DNA of 64,000 bases. Origin: Spodoptera frugiperda. Lineage: Eukaryota; Arthropoda; Insecta; Lepidoptera; Noctuidae. The notes under the pieces are model-generated. The model had not been told where the DNA came from and made no database searches. It saw nothing but the letters and a program-made list of their open reading frames with translations. This document shows, in pieces, positions 23,451 through 36,800 of this stretch. The stretch is from positions 6,448,001 to 6,512,000 of the forward strand of contig NC_064217.1 in assembly GCF_023101765.2 (NCBI RefSeq), written 5' to 3'. Positions within the stretch are counted from its first letter, which is position 1. Every line of letters starts with the position of its first letter. The position numbers were made by a program, and so were the translations under genes.

Positions 23451-26400
23451 ATGGCCTCTGCAATGCTGAAGTTATTGAAAACTGAAGTGAGTTTCATTTT
23501 TATTTTTATTCATTAGACATTATTAATTCAACATGTGTATTATAAAGCTGCACGTTGTGCGCAGTCACGTTATCGGCTTATAAATATTTAAACAAGAACT
23601 GCTCTGACCGGTATCATAAATTATGGGAATTGAATTACACTACTACATACATTCCAGTACTAATTCTTAGTTAAAAATAAAACTACACTTATATGAACGT
23701 GTCGGTCTTAAGATTTTGTGTAAGATAGTTGTTTTTCTTAGATAAGAAATTACTAGTGCTATTGGTGCTATAGCCAGTTACATGAAGCCACATTTTTTCA
23801 TAATTATATGATTTAATTATATCCTTAAATTCCTCAACTTCAAAAGGCCGGCAACACTCTTGTAATGCCTCTGGAGTTTCAAGTATCCATGGGCGGCGGC
23901 GATTGCTTACCATTAGGTGATTGGTCAGATACAGACAGATTTGGACAGATAGAAAAAAATTCATTAAAATATTTCTATAACAGTAAACATCTCCATCCAA
24001 AGAATATCGTAAAAGATTTCCTTTTCCCTTTTTCTGTCAATAAGTAGCTGTTTTATAGACAAACAAAGGAGGTTTATACATTCACATGATTTGGTATTTA
24101 AACTGGCTACATTATTTATAAGTTATAGAGATATGCTGCTGCGCAGTTGAATGTTGATGTTCTAGTTTCAACATGTCACATTTATTCACTTTTGAAAATT
24201 TCATTGAGTTTACACAATACCGATGTGAGAATAGGCTATTAGAATAAGGAATCATCATGTCTACAGTGATAGATTACTATACTGAAAAATACAGGAGGAA
24301 CTTACTTTAGGGATTAGCAATACAACTGATGTAATATACAAGTCCAAAAGAATTTGAACTAAGTTTGTCTGATAAATTTCAACCAAAAATTTAATATTTT
24401 TTACAAGTGATGAGTTTATGCGCAATTGAGCATACCACACAGATTTATTTAAGAAATGTCACAGTCATATTTTATCACTAAGGTTACTTCTGCAAGTTTA
24501 ACCCGCTCTGCTCGGCTCCTATAGATCATGGTCTATAATCATCCTTAACAAATGGACTATCCAACACAAAAAGAATTGTTCAAATCAGTACAATGGTTTA
24601 GGCATAAAGAAAAAACAGAGATGTTACAAGTTACTTTCGTATTTACATAATTTTGCACCCAATGCTTAGCTTCTATTGGTCTTGGTGAAATGTTTTATAG
24701 CCTTCCTTGTAAAATGTATCCAATACAAAAATAATTATTCATATTGGACCAGTAGTTCCATTCACATAAGCAAACAAACAAACTCTTCAGCTTTATACAT
24801 TAGTGATAAAGTTGAACAATGTCAGTAACAGTCCAAAGTATAGTTCAATCAATTAACTTATCTTTTTCAGCAATGCAAAGACTTTTTGGAACTTAATTAC
24901 ATATACATAAAGTTGTTTGTTCTGTGATCGTGATGTGGTGAGCAGTATCATCAAATAACTATAATTATGTTTGTAATGAAATTAAAGTTAAAGATAAAGG
25001 AATTATGGTAGAAATTATACCATAATTAGTATAATTGTATCTCTTATCAAGTAGGTAATTGTTATGTAATGGGTTTTCTATTTCTTTCTGTTTAAATTAA
25101 TTAAGATGCTTGTATGTAGTGACAAAAAGAAGCTTTATTAGTTTGTTTTGATGCTGTCAACAATTATATAGAATTTTAAAAGTTAAATAGAGGTTTGCTT
25201 TATAAGGTTTTAGTAAGGTAGATAGATAGTTTGAAATGATCCCTGCAAATGAAAAAAACATGTTCAGTAGTGTAGTTTATGTAGTCTTAGTATATACATA
25301 TAATTAATGATGTATACCACAAAGCTGTTCATTGACGGACAGTTTGTGGAATCTAAGACTAACAACTGGATTGAGCTCACAAACCCAGCCACCAATGAAG
25401 TTATTGGCAGGTAAGTCACATAGCTATAATAAGTTTAGAATAGGTAGGTAGAGAGCATCCTAAACGGACATATAGCTGTTCATTGATTGGACGATATATT
25501 AAAGAAGGACAAATTAAAACTACCTTTAACTGAGCATGCATGAAAAGACTGATGACTGTTGATGAAGCGAAAGAGGTGTACAAGAATCATAGCAATTGGC
25601 GTTTAGAATAGGTAGGTCTGCCTACCTCTATGGGAGACAGGCTGTGAGGTCTATGTATGCCCTATGAACGTAAGTTTAGAGTTATAACTCTTCATGTGAT
25701 TAACAGATTGTTGGTATGTGTCTGTCTGTGAATTTGTATGTTTGTTAATGCACTTACAGCACACGAGAATATACTAGTGACAGGGGAAACTGGAGCGAAC
25801 TGGTTTAAAACGAATTATATATCATTGACATAGTATCTAACACTGCCTATTGTAGTCATTGTATACTTCTATAGATTCCATTGCATTCATGCATTTAGTC
25901 TTTCAAGCACCTGTTAATACAATAACAATTTCATTATCATAGTTACAGTTATTTTTTTGTTTATTTCTTTGAAAATGTTGTATAATGCAGATGGAACATT
26001 AAATCAATATGCATATTTTGTCATGCATGTTTGGCAGGCATACTTGCAATCAATTTTGAGTGTTACAAGAGAAGCAATTGTAGCCAATTTATTTTCATTG
26101 GTGTGAATGACATAGTCAATTTGGTCAATATTTATTCTTTGTGTTAGATCTTACCAAACGCAATGATTTTTAACTCGAAAGAAATATTATCATTGTGTAA
26201 ATAGCTTTGTTGTTTGGCAGTAATTAGCATATTCGTTATAGTTATTACAGGTTGCTTAAACATTAATGGTCTTTTTGTAGTGAGTGTGTTGCTAACCACA
26301 TTCTAAATTATTGACCATACAGTAATCTGTAGATATTCTTTTAGTGGCTACTAGTTAGATTATACAGCCTAGCGACACACCTTAATCAAAATTTTATTCA

Positions 26401-29400
26401 GTATTTTATCACACATAAGTATACCAAATCTGGCCTCATGCTGACTTGATTACTGATAACACTACTTTTGGTTATCTCATATTTATTTGCCTTCATATAT
26501 AACTTATACGATTGGTTTTTATTTATCTAGCATGCTTATGTAATATAATAAAACAAAGTCAGAGGCAAAATGTGTTACATAATGTTCTTTCATTTTTGGG
26601 GGTGTGGCAAAACGCTTTTTGTGAAAAACTAAGGTAAATTGTTTGAGCCTCATACAAACCCTCTTTGTATGTAATATTTTAAGCCTCAGACCTATACCAA
26701 ATATAAAACTATATCATATTAAGTAAATATCATAGAAATGGTATCTATTTTTATTACTCTAGAGCCTATACCACTCGACTACAATATTTTTGAAGTATGA
26801 CGTATTTTTTATCATACCTACCGATAAGAGACAGGTTAAAAAGATCAGACAAAAAATGCATACCTTATCTGCATGAGAATAATGACGAAAATTAATAAGC
26901 AATTTGTGTGATTATTTAAAGGGTACCTGAAGCCACTAAGGACGAATTGAACGCTGCTTTGGAGTCAGCTAAGAAGGCCTACAAATCATGGAGCCAAAGC
27001 ACTATTATGACCAGACAACAACTGATGTTCAGGTATGTATTGTACTCCAAAGGCTTTATGAGAAAATAGCTTGTATGGAAGTAATTATAAGTACGTTTTT
27101 TCTGTGATGAAATGTGACTATCTAATGTCCATTTTTGAATACTATCCTATTCGGCCTTTCATGTATTATTGTTTGATAGGCTTCTTTGGAAATCTTTATA
27201 TTAGATACAACAACATTTTTCAACAGGAATTGCGTTACAAAACAGTTTTCTTTTCAATATAGTAAAGCTGGTATATCCTTAGCAATGACAAATAAAGTTT
27301 TCATCAAATTTTCACAGATTCGCTCGTCTGTTGAGAGAGAACCAGAGTAAGCTCGCTGCCAAGATCACAGAGGAACAAGGCAAGACTCTCGCTGATGCTG
27401 AAGGAGATGTTCTCAGAGGCATCCGTAAGTAAACCTTATTCATATAGAAAAGTAGACACCCTGAGGCTATTATGTGTCATTAATTCGTATGTCTGGAACG
27501 TGGATCCACGCGAGATACAATGTGTTTTCTTTTGTTGTCTTATATACGGCATACGGGAAGTTAATCTTTCTTTAAACTTAATCCACAGAGTCAGTGGAGA
27601 ACAGCTGCAGCATCACAACCCTTCAGTTGGGCGACTGCATCCAGAACATCGCCAAAGACATGGACACACACAGCTACAAAGTGCCTTTGGGTGTTGTTGG
27701 AGGTCAGTACTTATAAATGAATCATCATAATCTTCAGAATCGTCATCATTTGCATCGTCAACATTGATGTTTTTCACAACAGATTAAATACGTCCCTCTT
27801 TAGATTATAATACTTACCATATTTACCGCGAGCTAATCATACTAGATGTTTTTTTCTCGCTTGTTTCACATTGAGCAATGCAGGTTATCAAAATTTTATA
27901 GGAGATCTGCTGTCCATTTGTCCGTAGTCGTAGTTTCAGGATATACCCGGGTGAAACAAAAGTCAAGTTCAGTAAAAATAACTATCTAATATTTTTGTTT
28001 ACGCTGCGCTCGACCCACGCACCTCGAATACACAGTGAATTGCCAGATCAATTACGCAAATTGAACATTTATTTTGGAGTAGAGAACGCATTTATAATCT
28101 GTGCTACTCGAGTATTTTATTTATGTAATGTCCTTTGTATCTCCTTGGATTCAATCTCGAATAATGATCGTTACAAAGACTTTATAGAACCATTATTTTT
28201 GTAAATGAATGCTTATTTTCCCTCGATGAACAAAATCTCCTTCATTTAATTAATTTCAAAATGAAGCGAAAAGGTATTTCGGTTACAGAAATGATGTTTA
28301 TTCTTGTTCCTCTTGCTTCTATTTTAAGATATTTGAGGCTTTAGGTTGGCATAATTTGTTTTCTTTTTTCATTCTCTCTTATCAGACACTTGCGATTGCA
28401 TATAAATCACAACATAAAATAATTTTTGGATACATTCTTTAAAGAAATCGAGTTGATCAAGTTAAATAAAATACAAAGTTAAAATTTAAAAATATAATAA
28501 TGTACAATGAACTGATAATACAGTGATTTTAGATTCACATTATGTGATACACATAGTTATCTTATTACTTAGGTAATGAATGATAACTGATATAGTTGCC
28601 ATGAAAAACACAATAACATTATATCACAAACAAGATAACGTAACACGTGATTATTTTATATGTAGATGTTAAGACATTACGTAGTTTTTAATAAATAAAT
28701 AATATTAGGTTGTATAACTATTGCGCTAAGACTATGTCGGGCGAATATGACTATCACCATACATGTATCTTAAAGGGTATTTCTTATGTAAAGGCCTTTT
28801 TGGTGCTTACGAAAACTAAAATGTAAACTATAACGCTAGGTATCTAATATTTTCAACGATGTATTTTATTAAATTATACATATAGACAAAATCCACTTCT
28901 ACTATCAATTATGATTTTTATACAACGTGTAACAAAATACCCATATACATCAAGAAGCCCTGATGAATACAGGTTGAATAGAGTCTCTATACGAAGTTTC
29001 AGCTTAAAATACGTTTAAAAAAAAATTTGTACCAAATACTTGGTATCGCATGGTACTTCGTTTTAAATCATACAAACGTGTCACAACACTACAGGGATCA
29101 CTCGCTAATATTACGAAACATTTATTCTGTCAATCTGATCGTCTAGTACCTGTCTACCTAATTTTGAATCACGCGGCGGCGCGATTTGAAAAATTCATAA
29201 CTTGGTACCATGAAAAAAATTGTTTAAAAACCCTTACCGTATCGTTTGTTATGTTATCTAGAAGCTGTGTATTTGATATGTATACCCCCTTTTTGTTACA
29301 CGTTGTATAGCTTATTTTAAGACCTTATTGAGTATCTACCTGTAACCCATTTAAAGAAAAATAAGATAAAAGTAAAAATATAAAAAAAAAAAACTCATGA

Positions 29401-32400
29401 ATGCATCTTGTACTTATTACTTATTTCGATGGTCTGATGTATCCTTACGTCATAGTTACACAATTTATCTTGTTTGCTAACTTGATAAAGATGAAAACAT
29501 GTTTTATTATGATGTTGTATTATTATTATGTCACTTTTACTCATACTCGTACGTAACTATATGTTTTGCATATAGTAATAATTAAATACTAATTCAGGGT
29601 CGTACTATGATTGCGTGAGTATCTAAAATATTATAAGTATAGAGATAGTATCTAAAATATAAGAAGAATTAATCTCGTACTTTTGGATTAAAAATATAAA
29701 ATGATTATTTTTATTACTAACTAAACATAATTGTTTTATTTCGTAAACATAAACATAATTTATTACATATACTTATATGTGAGTATAACAAATTATGGTG
29801 AAAAGTGTAAACCGTTTAATATGTGCACTTCTGCCTACCTATTCGAGGCGTTAAGTTGTTGTAATACAGTATAACATAGTTTTTAAATAAATGTGTTATT
29901 TGTCAGGTGTCGCCGCCTTCAACTTCCCCGTGATGATTCCCCTGTGGATGTTCCCTCCGGCACTGGCGACCGGTAACACCTGCATCATCAAGCCTTCGGA
30001 GCAGGACCCTGGCGCGACTGTCATGATGATGGAGCTCCTCAACGAGGCTGGAGCACCTCCTGGTGTTGTTAACGTAAGTACTCCTAAAATACTAAAAACG
30101 GATGGAGAATATCCAGAACTGCATGTATTGAAATGAAAGAAAAAAGTAAAGTTTTCATAATTTATCGGGTTACATAGATTGTGGGGCCACTGTAGTCTTT
30201 AAAATACCAATAGATCACCTTTTGCCTGATATTGTATTTCCACAAATGTTTAGAACCTTAGTAAATTAATCCGACCTCCGACAAGACCTTTTTGCTCACT
30301 AGGGCCAACCAAAAAAACCTTTTTATTAACTTTAATTTCACTTAAACGTGACTACTAATAAACTGATATCTTAATAAATGAGTAAAACTCAAAGCTTTCT
30401 ATTCAATTAATTAATACTTATATATTCATAATATACTAATTGACGATGTCGTTCGTTACAGGTAATCCACGGTACTCACGACTCGGTGAACTTCATCTGT
30501 GACCACCCTGACATCAAGGCAGTTTCCTTCGTCGGTGGTGACGCCGCCGGCAAACATATCTACACTAGAGCTTCTGCTAACGGTTAGTTCATTAATAAGT
30601 GTGTAGAATGTTTAGAAACCAATACAATGTTCAGAAATGGTTTTTTATTAGTAAAATGTAGGTACTGATTTAACTTACATTTGATGGTTATATGAAGATC
30701 TATGCCATAGTTACTGTTAGGAGCACTAATTAGAACCTGAAAATGTCTGTTCAAACTTCATTGTCTGTTTACGCTACAGACAGACCGCTTACTGCGATGT
30801 TATGACAACTCCCCTCAAGGAGGTCTTATCTTGTTCAGCAGTAGAGACAAAACTATTCTTGAGAGGGTCTTAAAATTGAGTGGCGTTATGAGTATTTGAA
30901 CACCAATCTATTTTATCTATACTTTACAAAATGCTAAAAGAGAATAACCCCTTCTAATCGTTCCAGGTAAGCGCGTCCAGAGCAACATGGGCGCGAAGAA
31001 CCACGGCGTGATAATGCCGGACGCCAACAAGGAGCACACGCTCAACCAGCTGGCCGGCGCCGCCTTCGGGGCCGCCGGACAGCGCTGCATGGCGCTCAGC
31101 ACTGCTGTGTTTGTTGGTATGTATATCCTGGTACTACAATAGGGATGATGACAGGGTATGAAAATTAAAAATCTAATTAGTCCGTCATTTAGGTAATGAA
31201 AAAATATTAGACACGTTTTTTTTTTATTTTGTCGTATAACATAACAATACTTAGATAAAACGAATCAAAGTTTTGGAGTGGGAGCAAATACGTTATTTTT
31301 AAGTATAAAATGTACCTTGAAGTCATGTCACGCGCGCACCGTCACCGATTGCGTAAGGAAATAAAAAATACGTGTCTAATATTTTTAAATAATCTACAAG
31401 ATGGACATTAATCCTATCGGTCATCTTCCTTATTACTAGCACTTTCTATCAATTGTATTCTCATCTGTGTCGCCATCTCTGCTATAAGGCCATCTTTTCT
31501 CTACTCACCCTATACAATGTGAGTCTTTAGAAAGTGCACATATAGTGCATGCACAGTAACGCGGAGGCTGAAATTGTGCCCCTATTATTAAATGCTATTA
31601 TTATAGCTGGCGAAAAGCTGCTATGTACTTACTTCGTTCGCTTGGTGATCAATCTAATACCGAATACCGGAAAAGCCTACTTTCGCGGTTTTTAAAAGTA
31701 AAAATCAGAGTCCACCACATCTTTCCAGTTGCATGCTGGCTCAGAGCAAAATGTAGGAACGGGGTGATTTTTAGTCAGTAAGAGTCTGGCACTTCATCAC
31801 ACCTCACCCAAGACGATTGTACTGTGTCCCAATCGTAGAACTCATCTGTTGAAACACCACTGTAATAAATATATTTGTCCACAGGTGAGGCCAAGGAATG
31901 GATCCCTGACCTGGTGGCCCGCGCCAAGGCACTGAAGGTGAACGCAGGACACGTGCCAGCCACTGATGTCGGCCCCGTCATCTCCCCCAAGGCTAAGGAA
32001 AGGATCCACAGGCTTATTGAATCAGGTGAGATTAATGTGGATTCAACAAAGAAGATTAAATTGCAACATGAAAGACAAATTAGTAAAAGTTTGGGATTAG
32101 GAATTGTGCCCGCGGCTTACCACTCGACCAACGCGATAGTTGGAAAAATGTATGATGATTTACGGAATTTTAGCCGCTTTTAATGTAAATATCTGGATCG
32201 ACGTTTTTGATAATAATTCCATATAACTAAAGTCAAAAACTGATCTTAATCCAAACTCACACTTCTTTTATGGCCAATATTAAAAATCTGTTATTAATTA
32301 TTATGAATATACTGATTATTAACAAACAAATGTAGGCAAAGGTTACTCTACCGAATTACAGCAGCTGTGTTGTTATTTATAGTATATAACAACAGTTAAA

Positions 32401-33208
32401 ATAAACAGGAAAATATAATATGTATGTACTTATTTTAAAGTTAATGCATGTGTAGAATTATTACAATAGGAAAGTATCGTCGCTAGAAACCAAAGTGGTT
32501 GCTATTTAGACTTCTGAACAATGGGTTTCAGATTTAATTTTAATTTTCCTATTTTCGTAACCCTCTGTAACGTGATACTCATAACAGAAAAACAAATAAA
32601 AGCATACTTTTAAGGGTTAAGTCACATCACTACAGGAATATTTAAATTAGGCATACCACACACTGAAGATAACTTGTAATTCTTTTTAAGTGAACATTTT
32701 CTAATCCAAATCAATTTTGACAGGCGTGAAGGAGGGAGCTAAGTTGGCTCTCGATGGCCGCGGCATCGTAGTACCGGGCTTCGAAAAGGGCAACTTCGTC
32801 GGCCCCACCGTCATCACAGACGTACAAACTCACATGGAGTGCTACAAAGAAGAAATCTTCGGACCTGTCATCGTATGCCTCTTCGTCGACACCTTAGACC
32901 AGGCAATCCAAATGATTAACTCAAACCCCTACGGTAACGGAACAGCTATCTTCACAACCAATGGTGCCACCGCTAGGAAATTCGCCAACGAAATCGATGT
33001 CGGTCAAGTCGGTGTAAACGTTCCCATCCCAGTACCTCTCTCCATGTTCTCGTTCACCGGCTCCCGAGGCAGTTTCCTAGGCACCAACCACTTCTGCGGC
33101 AAACAAGGCATTGACTTCTTCACTGAACTGAAAACTGTAGTCTCTTTCTGGAGACAAAGTGATGTTTCCCACGCCAAGTCCGCAGTAGCCATGCCCACAC
33201 AACAGTAG
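23451..33208 (+). CDS. ALDH6A1: Methylmalonate-semialdehyde dehydrogenase (acylating), mitochondrial; multi-exon gene
   Basis: Predicted to oxidise methylmalonate or malonate semialdehyde with CoA and NAD+ to propionyl- or acetyl-CoA in mitochondria (valine, thymine and uracil catabolism). Coding exons, all with GT-AG ends and matching phases except as noted: 23451-23486, 25325-25410 (acceptor uncertain), 26922-27032, 27318-27424, 27589-27702, 29907-30073, 30462-30582, 30967-31116, 31885-32025, 32724-33208. The sum is 1518 nt, about 505 residues; the family is a little longer. Diagnostic motifs include LFIDGQFVES near the N-terminus, EEQGKTLADAEGDVLRG, FNFPVMIPLWMFP (oxyanion Asn about 157), PSEQDPGATVM, NMGAKNHGVIMPDANKEHTLN, and the catalytic Cys in GQRCMALS (codon 31086-31088, about residue 288). 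The C-terminus carries EEIFGPV and NPYGNGTAIFTTNGATARKF and ends in MPTQQ. The first exon (MASAMLKLLKTE) would begin the mitochondrial presequence, but a basic segment expected before the TTK-LFIDG region was not found. Identification of the enzyme is very secure; the N-terminal exon join is not. Confidence 0.95.
24487..24800 (+). repeat. Retroelement 3'-end/SINE repeat (family R4) in MMSDH intron 1
   Basis: Contains TTTAACCCGCTCTGCTCGGC, CCAACACAAAAAGAATTGTT and AAACTCTTCAGCTTTATA. The same ordered blocks occur at 56868-57072 (ending TTTATAATATTAGTATAGAT) and in inverse at 43325-43470. Confidence 0.6.
28921..29307. mobile_element. MITE in MMSDH intron 5
   Basis: Left end TACAACGTGTAACAAAA (28921-28937) is repeated in inverse at 29291-29307 (TTTTGTTACACGTTGTA). 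The flanking bases are TA on both sides, consistent with a TA target duplication. About 387 bp, non-coding. Confidence 0.65.
31190..31398. mobile_element. Hairpin MITE in MMSDH intron 8
   Basis: AAAATATTAGACACGT then a T-run (31199-31229) is matched in inverse by AAATAAAAAATACGTGTCTAATATTTT (about 31360-31387). The centre of about 130 bp is non-coding. Confidence 0.55.
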
Positions 33209-33350
33209 AGTATAAGATATAAAGTGTATGTATATTTTTATAACTGTTTACAATCAAAGTATATATTTTATTGTTACGCCATAATCTAATGTAAGTCTTC
33301 CATAACTATATCTTGGAAAATGTTTATTTTTATATTTTTATAAAAATCTA

Positions 33351-33356
33351 ATTAAA
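33351..33356 (+). terminator. Possible poly(A) signal (ATTAAA) of the MMSDH gene
   Basis: ATTAAA lies about 145 bases after the MMSDH stop codon. No AATAAA was seen closer to the stop, so this variant hexamer is the best candidate for the transcript end. The next gene starts at 33818, so the spacer is short. Confidence 0.4.
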
Positions 33357-33817
33357 TATTTCTTGTTTAAAAAACTGTATATATTTTATTTTACACTAAT
33401 TTTAAATCAACCGCGTCTTATGCGCGTGCGCATGATATGGTATAAGATGGGCCAGTCACCAGTGAGGTCATCTGATTGGTCGGTTTATTTTGCAGGCCAT
33501 TATCTCCTTATGTGTTTACAAATAAAGTCTACATTGCGTATTATTATCGGCTCAGCAACGTTGTAGCATCATTCCTTTGTTGGTTGCAGCTGTTTGACAG
33601 TCGAATGTAACACTATGAAATCATTTGGTTTTCGGCTCGCATGCGTAATAAGCGAGGGAATAAATGGGGATGTTGTGTAAATAGAATAATTGTTTGATAC
33701 ATTTTACCGGTAGTGATGCGATCGTGTTGAATGACATCATAAACATACGAGCAACGCGAACTTCCTGAGTCTCTTGTTACTTCGATGCCGGTACTCGCGC
33801 TACATACACGCGTCGCG

Positions 33818-36800
33818 ATGTGTTTTTATTATTTAGTACTTTTTGTGTTTTCTGTTTTTGTGACTGATTGTACGGGGTTGACTCCACAATGCAGGAATGA
33901 AAAAGGAGAGCCCGTTGATTGGTTAGTACATTTTTTATTTTTTTCTTCTTTTTAAATAAACACAAAGCGTTTTGTTATCCTTTTGCGGTTCTTTGTTTAC
34001 ATCGCGTACATTGTGGTTAAATATTTCCTGTTTGAATTGATAAGTAGTTTGGTGTTTTGCAAAACATAATGTGGGAATGAGAAGCAGTTATTGAATAACG
34101 ATTTGAATAAAATCTTTGAAATTTGGCATATTTAAGTTCGTTAATTTTGAAATTAACAAGTACAGTATGGTAACTACATACATATTTGTTACTTTTAGCC
34201 TTTGTTTTCTATACCAATCTATTTGTTTCTGTGGTAAAATTATTAAAGTAAGTTGTTTGGAAAATTGTAACTTACTAAAATCATTATTAGATCCATTTGA
34301 ATGAGTCAGACAAACTTGTTATGCATAAAATTATTTTAATTATACAAATCTAAATTCTTTAGGTCAAGAATTTATCATCAAAGTATGAATCACTTAATTG
34401 TCATTGCTATTTCTAATGCCATGACTGTTCCCATTTACATAAAGTAGTCGTACTATTTCAATATTTAAGGAAACCCATTGTCCCTTCCTTTAACACCCTA
34501 CATATGTCAGGTAGATAACCAAACTTCTCAATCCCTCCACGCTAATGTAATCACCATTTTCAATCAAGCACCATTTTTGCCGTTGCCGCACACTAGGATT
34601 TCCTCCTGTGTCGCGGGTGCGTTTACAAACATACAATTTCACATAAACATGACGCCTAAACCCGAAGTAACAATTTGTGGATCACACAAAGAATCGTGCG
34701 GTAATCGAACCCGCTACCCCTTGCACGCCAACAGCCTTTGTGTCAACCGTACAGTCAACATATGTTAAATCATATAAAAACTATCTCCTGCACGCGGTTT
34801 CACCTACGTGAATGTATCTCCTTTCTTTCTCCCTGCATACTTTCAATCTCAGATATATGTGTGCATCAAGTAGATTCATAAAAACACTTATTTGTATGTA
34901 ACAAACAAAAAATCTCAATAACGCACTAATGATATTTATTACTTGGGAATTTAAAACGTCCCCTTTATATCCACCATTCTATTGAAATGCAATGATCCCT
35001 TCAAAAGTCATAAAAAAGTTAATCTGTAGGGGACCCTATACTTTACCGTTTTTACGAGTTTGAAAAAACGACCAACGAACGTATGCGCATTGTGCAATCA
35101 AAATATTATGAGGGTTGTATCAACACAATGCTACCTAAGTTCCGTATATTGGCTATATGTGTGAACGATCTCCAAATTGTTTGGATTATACCGCAGAAAC
35201 AAAATTCTGTCAGTAGTAGATTTTTTAACATGCAAAGTTGAAGTTTGATAAGTCTTATAATTAATATCTTAATATCCTAAATACTTCGATTTCGTAACCC
35301 AGATGATTAACAAAAATGTTTAAGTTACTTTCTGAAGTCCTAGGAAGCTCGAAGCCAGTGCTGATAAAGCTCTGGTATGTATCTAATCAGTAGATAAACA
35401 TTTATACACATTAACAATCCCTGAAAGTTTACTATTGAATTGTTGGGTCTCTTCTACATAAATTCAACATTTGGCAAGGAGATTGGAAGGTTCAGGTTTA
35501 TCAGAAGAGCGTTGTTTGCCCGTTTTCTGTTAATGTCCTAATTTACACACTTTTAAACCATCTTAAAAGGACCTATAACACACTTGTGACGCTTCTGGTG
35601 TTGCGGGTGTCTATAGGTGGCGCTGATAGCTTACAACCATGCCCCCTTTCCATTAAAAACACATAATCATCAAAACATGTTATTCCAGGTTCTATGTTTA
35701 CAAATTACCGCGGGAGAAGAATCACTTGAATCCGTTGGTACGTCGAGGGGTTGCATACATGCATCTGACGCCTTCGAAATTGCGTGGAGGATGGATCATG
35801 TCGGATTTGGCCATCAGTGACTCAAGGTCTATGGTGGGGAAGACGTTGTCACCACTATATCAGGTGAGAGGATATTAAAACGCTTGATTTTCTTGAATTA
35901 TCTTTAAGATACGCCAGAATTATTTTTAAGTCTCGGCGAAAATCGCGCGGCGATTACATATGTATAAAAAAAAAGTCGCAAGCTCCGCATTCGCCAAATA
36001 TGAACGCACCGTTTGGGGTGTTTACAAACATGCATCAAATACATCTCATTCAGACCAAGTAGAAGAGTTTGTACATAAAGTGTAAATGAAATGATGTGTA
36101 TTGAACACGAACATGTTTATTTCCAGGATAAAAATATAATATCTTTGATCTACAATGACCAGCCGCCTGCTACTGAAAACCAACCTGATCTTCTGCAATC
36201 GGTTGCTGATATGTACTCCAAGAGTAAAAGAGGTAACTATTCTACTACCTACTAACTACTAAATGTATGTACATTTACAGTAAAACAAAATAAGGGTCAA
36301 AGATCTTTACTTAGTCTCAAAAACCACTGAAATAATACATACTAAATTAATTATTACGTTTTTTGGGTTACTAACGTACCTGTTGGACGAGAAACTCGAC
36401 TAATTTCAAGCCTTACTGGGACTCATATTCATGACCAGTATTTTGCGACACACAATACGGCGACTCAATAGCAGCGTGACAGTCGCTAATCAGTGTAATT
36501 TTCATGCTACATAATTTGTTTTACTCGTTACTTCCAGGTCAACAAAAACAAGCAGGCGTGCGAAAGTACAAGAAATTCAAACTTGGTGACAAGTACTACG
36601 ATGACTATGATTTAGCTGAAATGTGCAAAATGCACTCTAAATTCATGAAGACTAGAGTTGAAAGTGGACATACGAAGGGCGTCATATTGGGAGACAAGTT
36701 CACTTCGCTGTGGCTAGTGCATTCTGTGCCGAGGTTCCCGCCCCTACCTGACTGTAAGTGGTACCTTTATTTTATGATTTTTGTTTAAGTTACCTACTCT

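Noticed and set aside
33004..33198. A minus-strand frame opposite the last MMSDH exon
   Set aside because: It is a shadow of the strongly conserved MMSDH C-terminal coding sequence.
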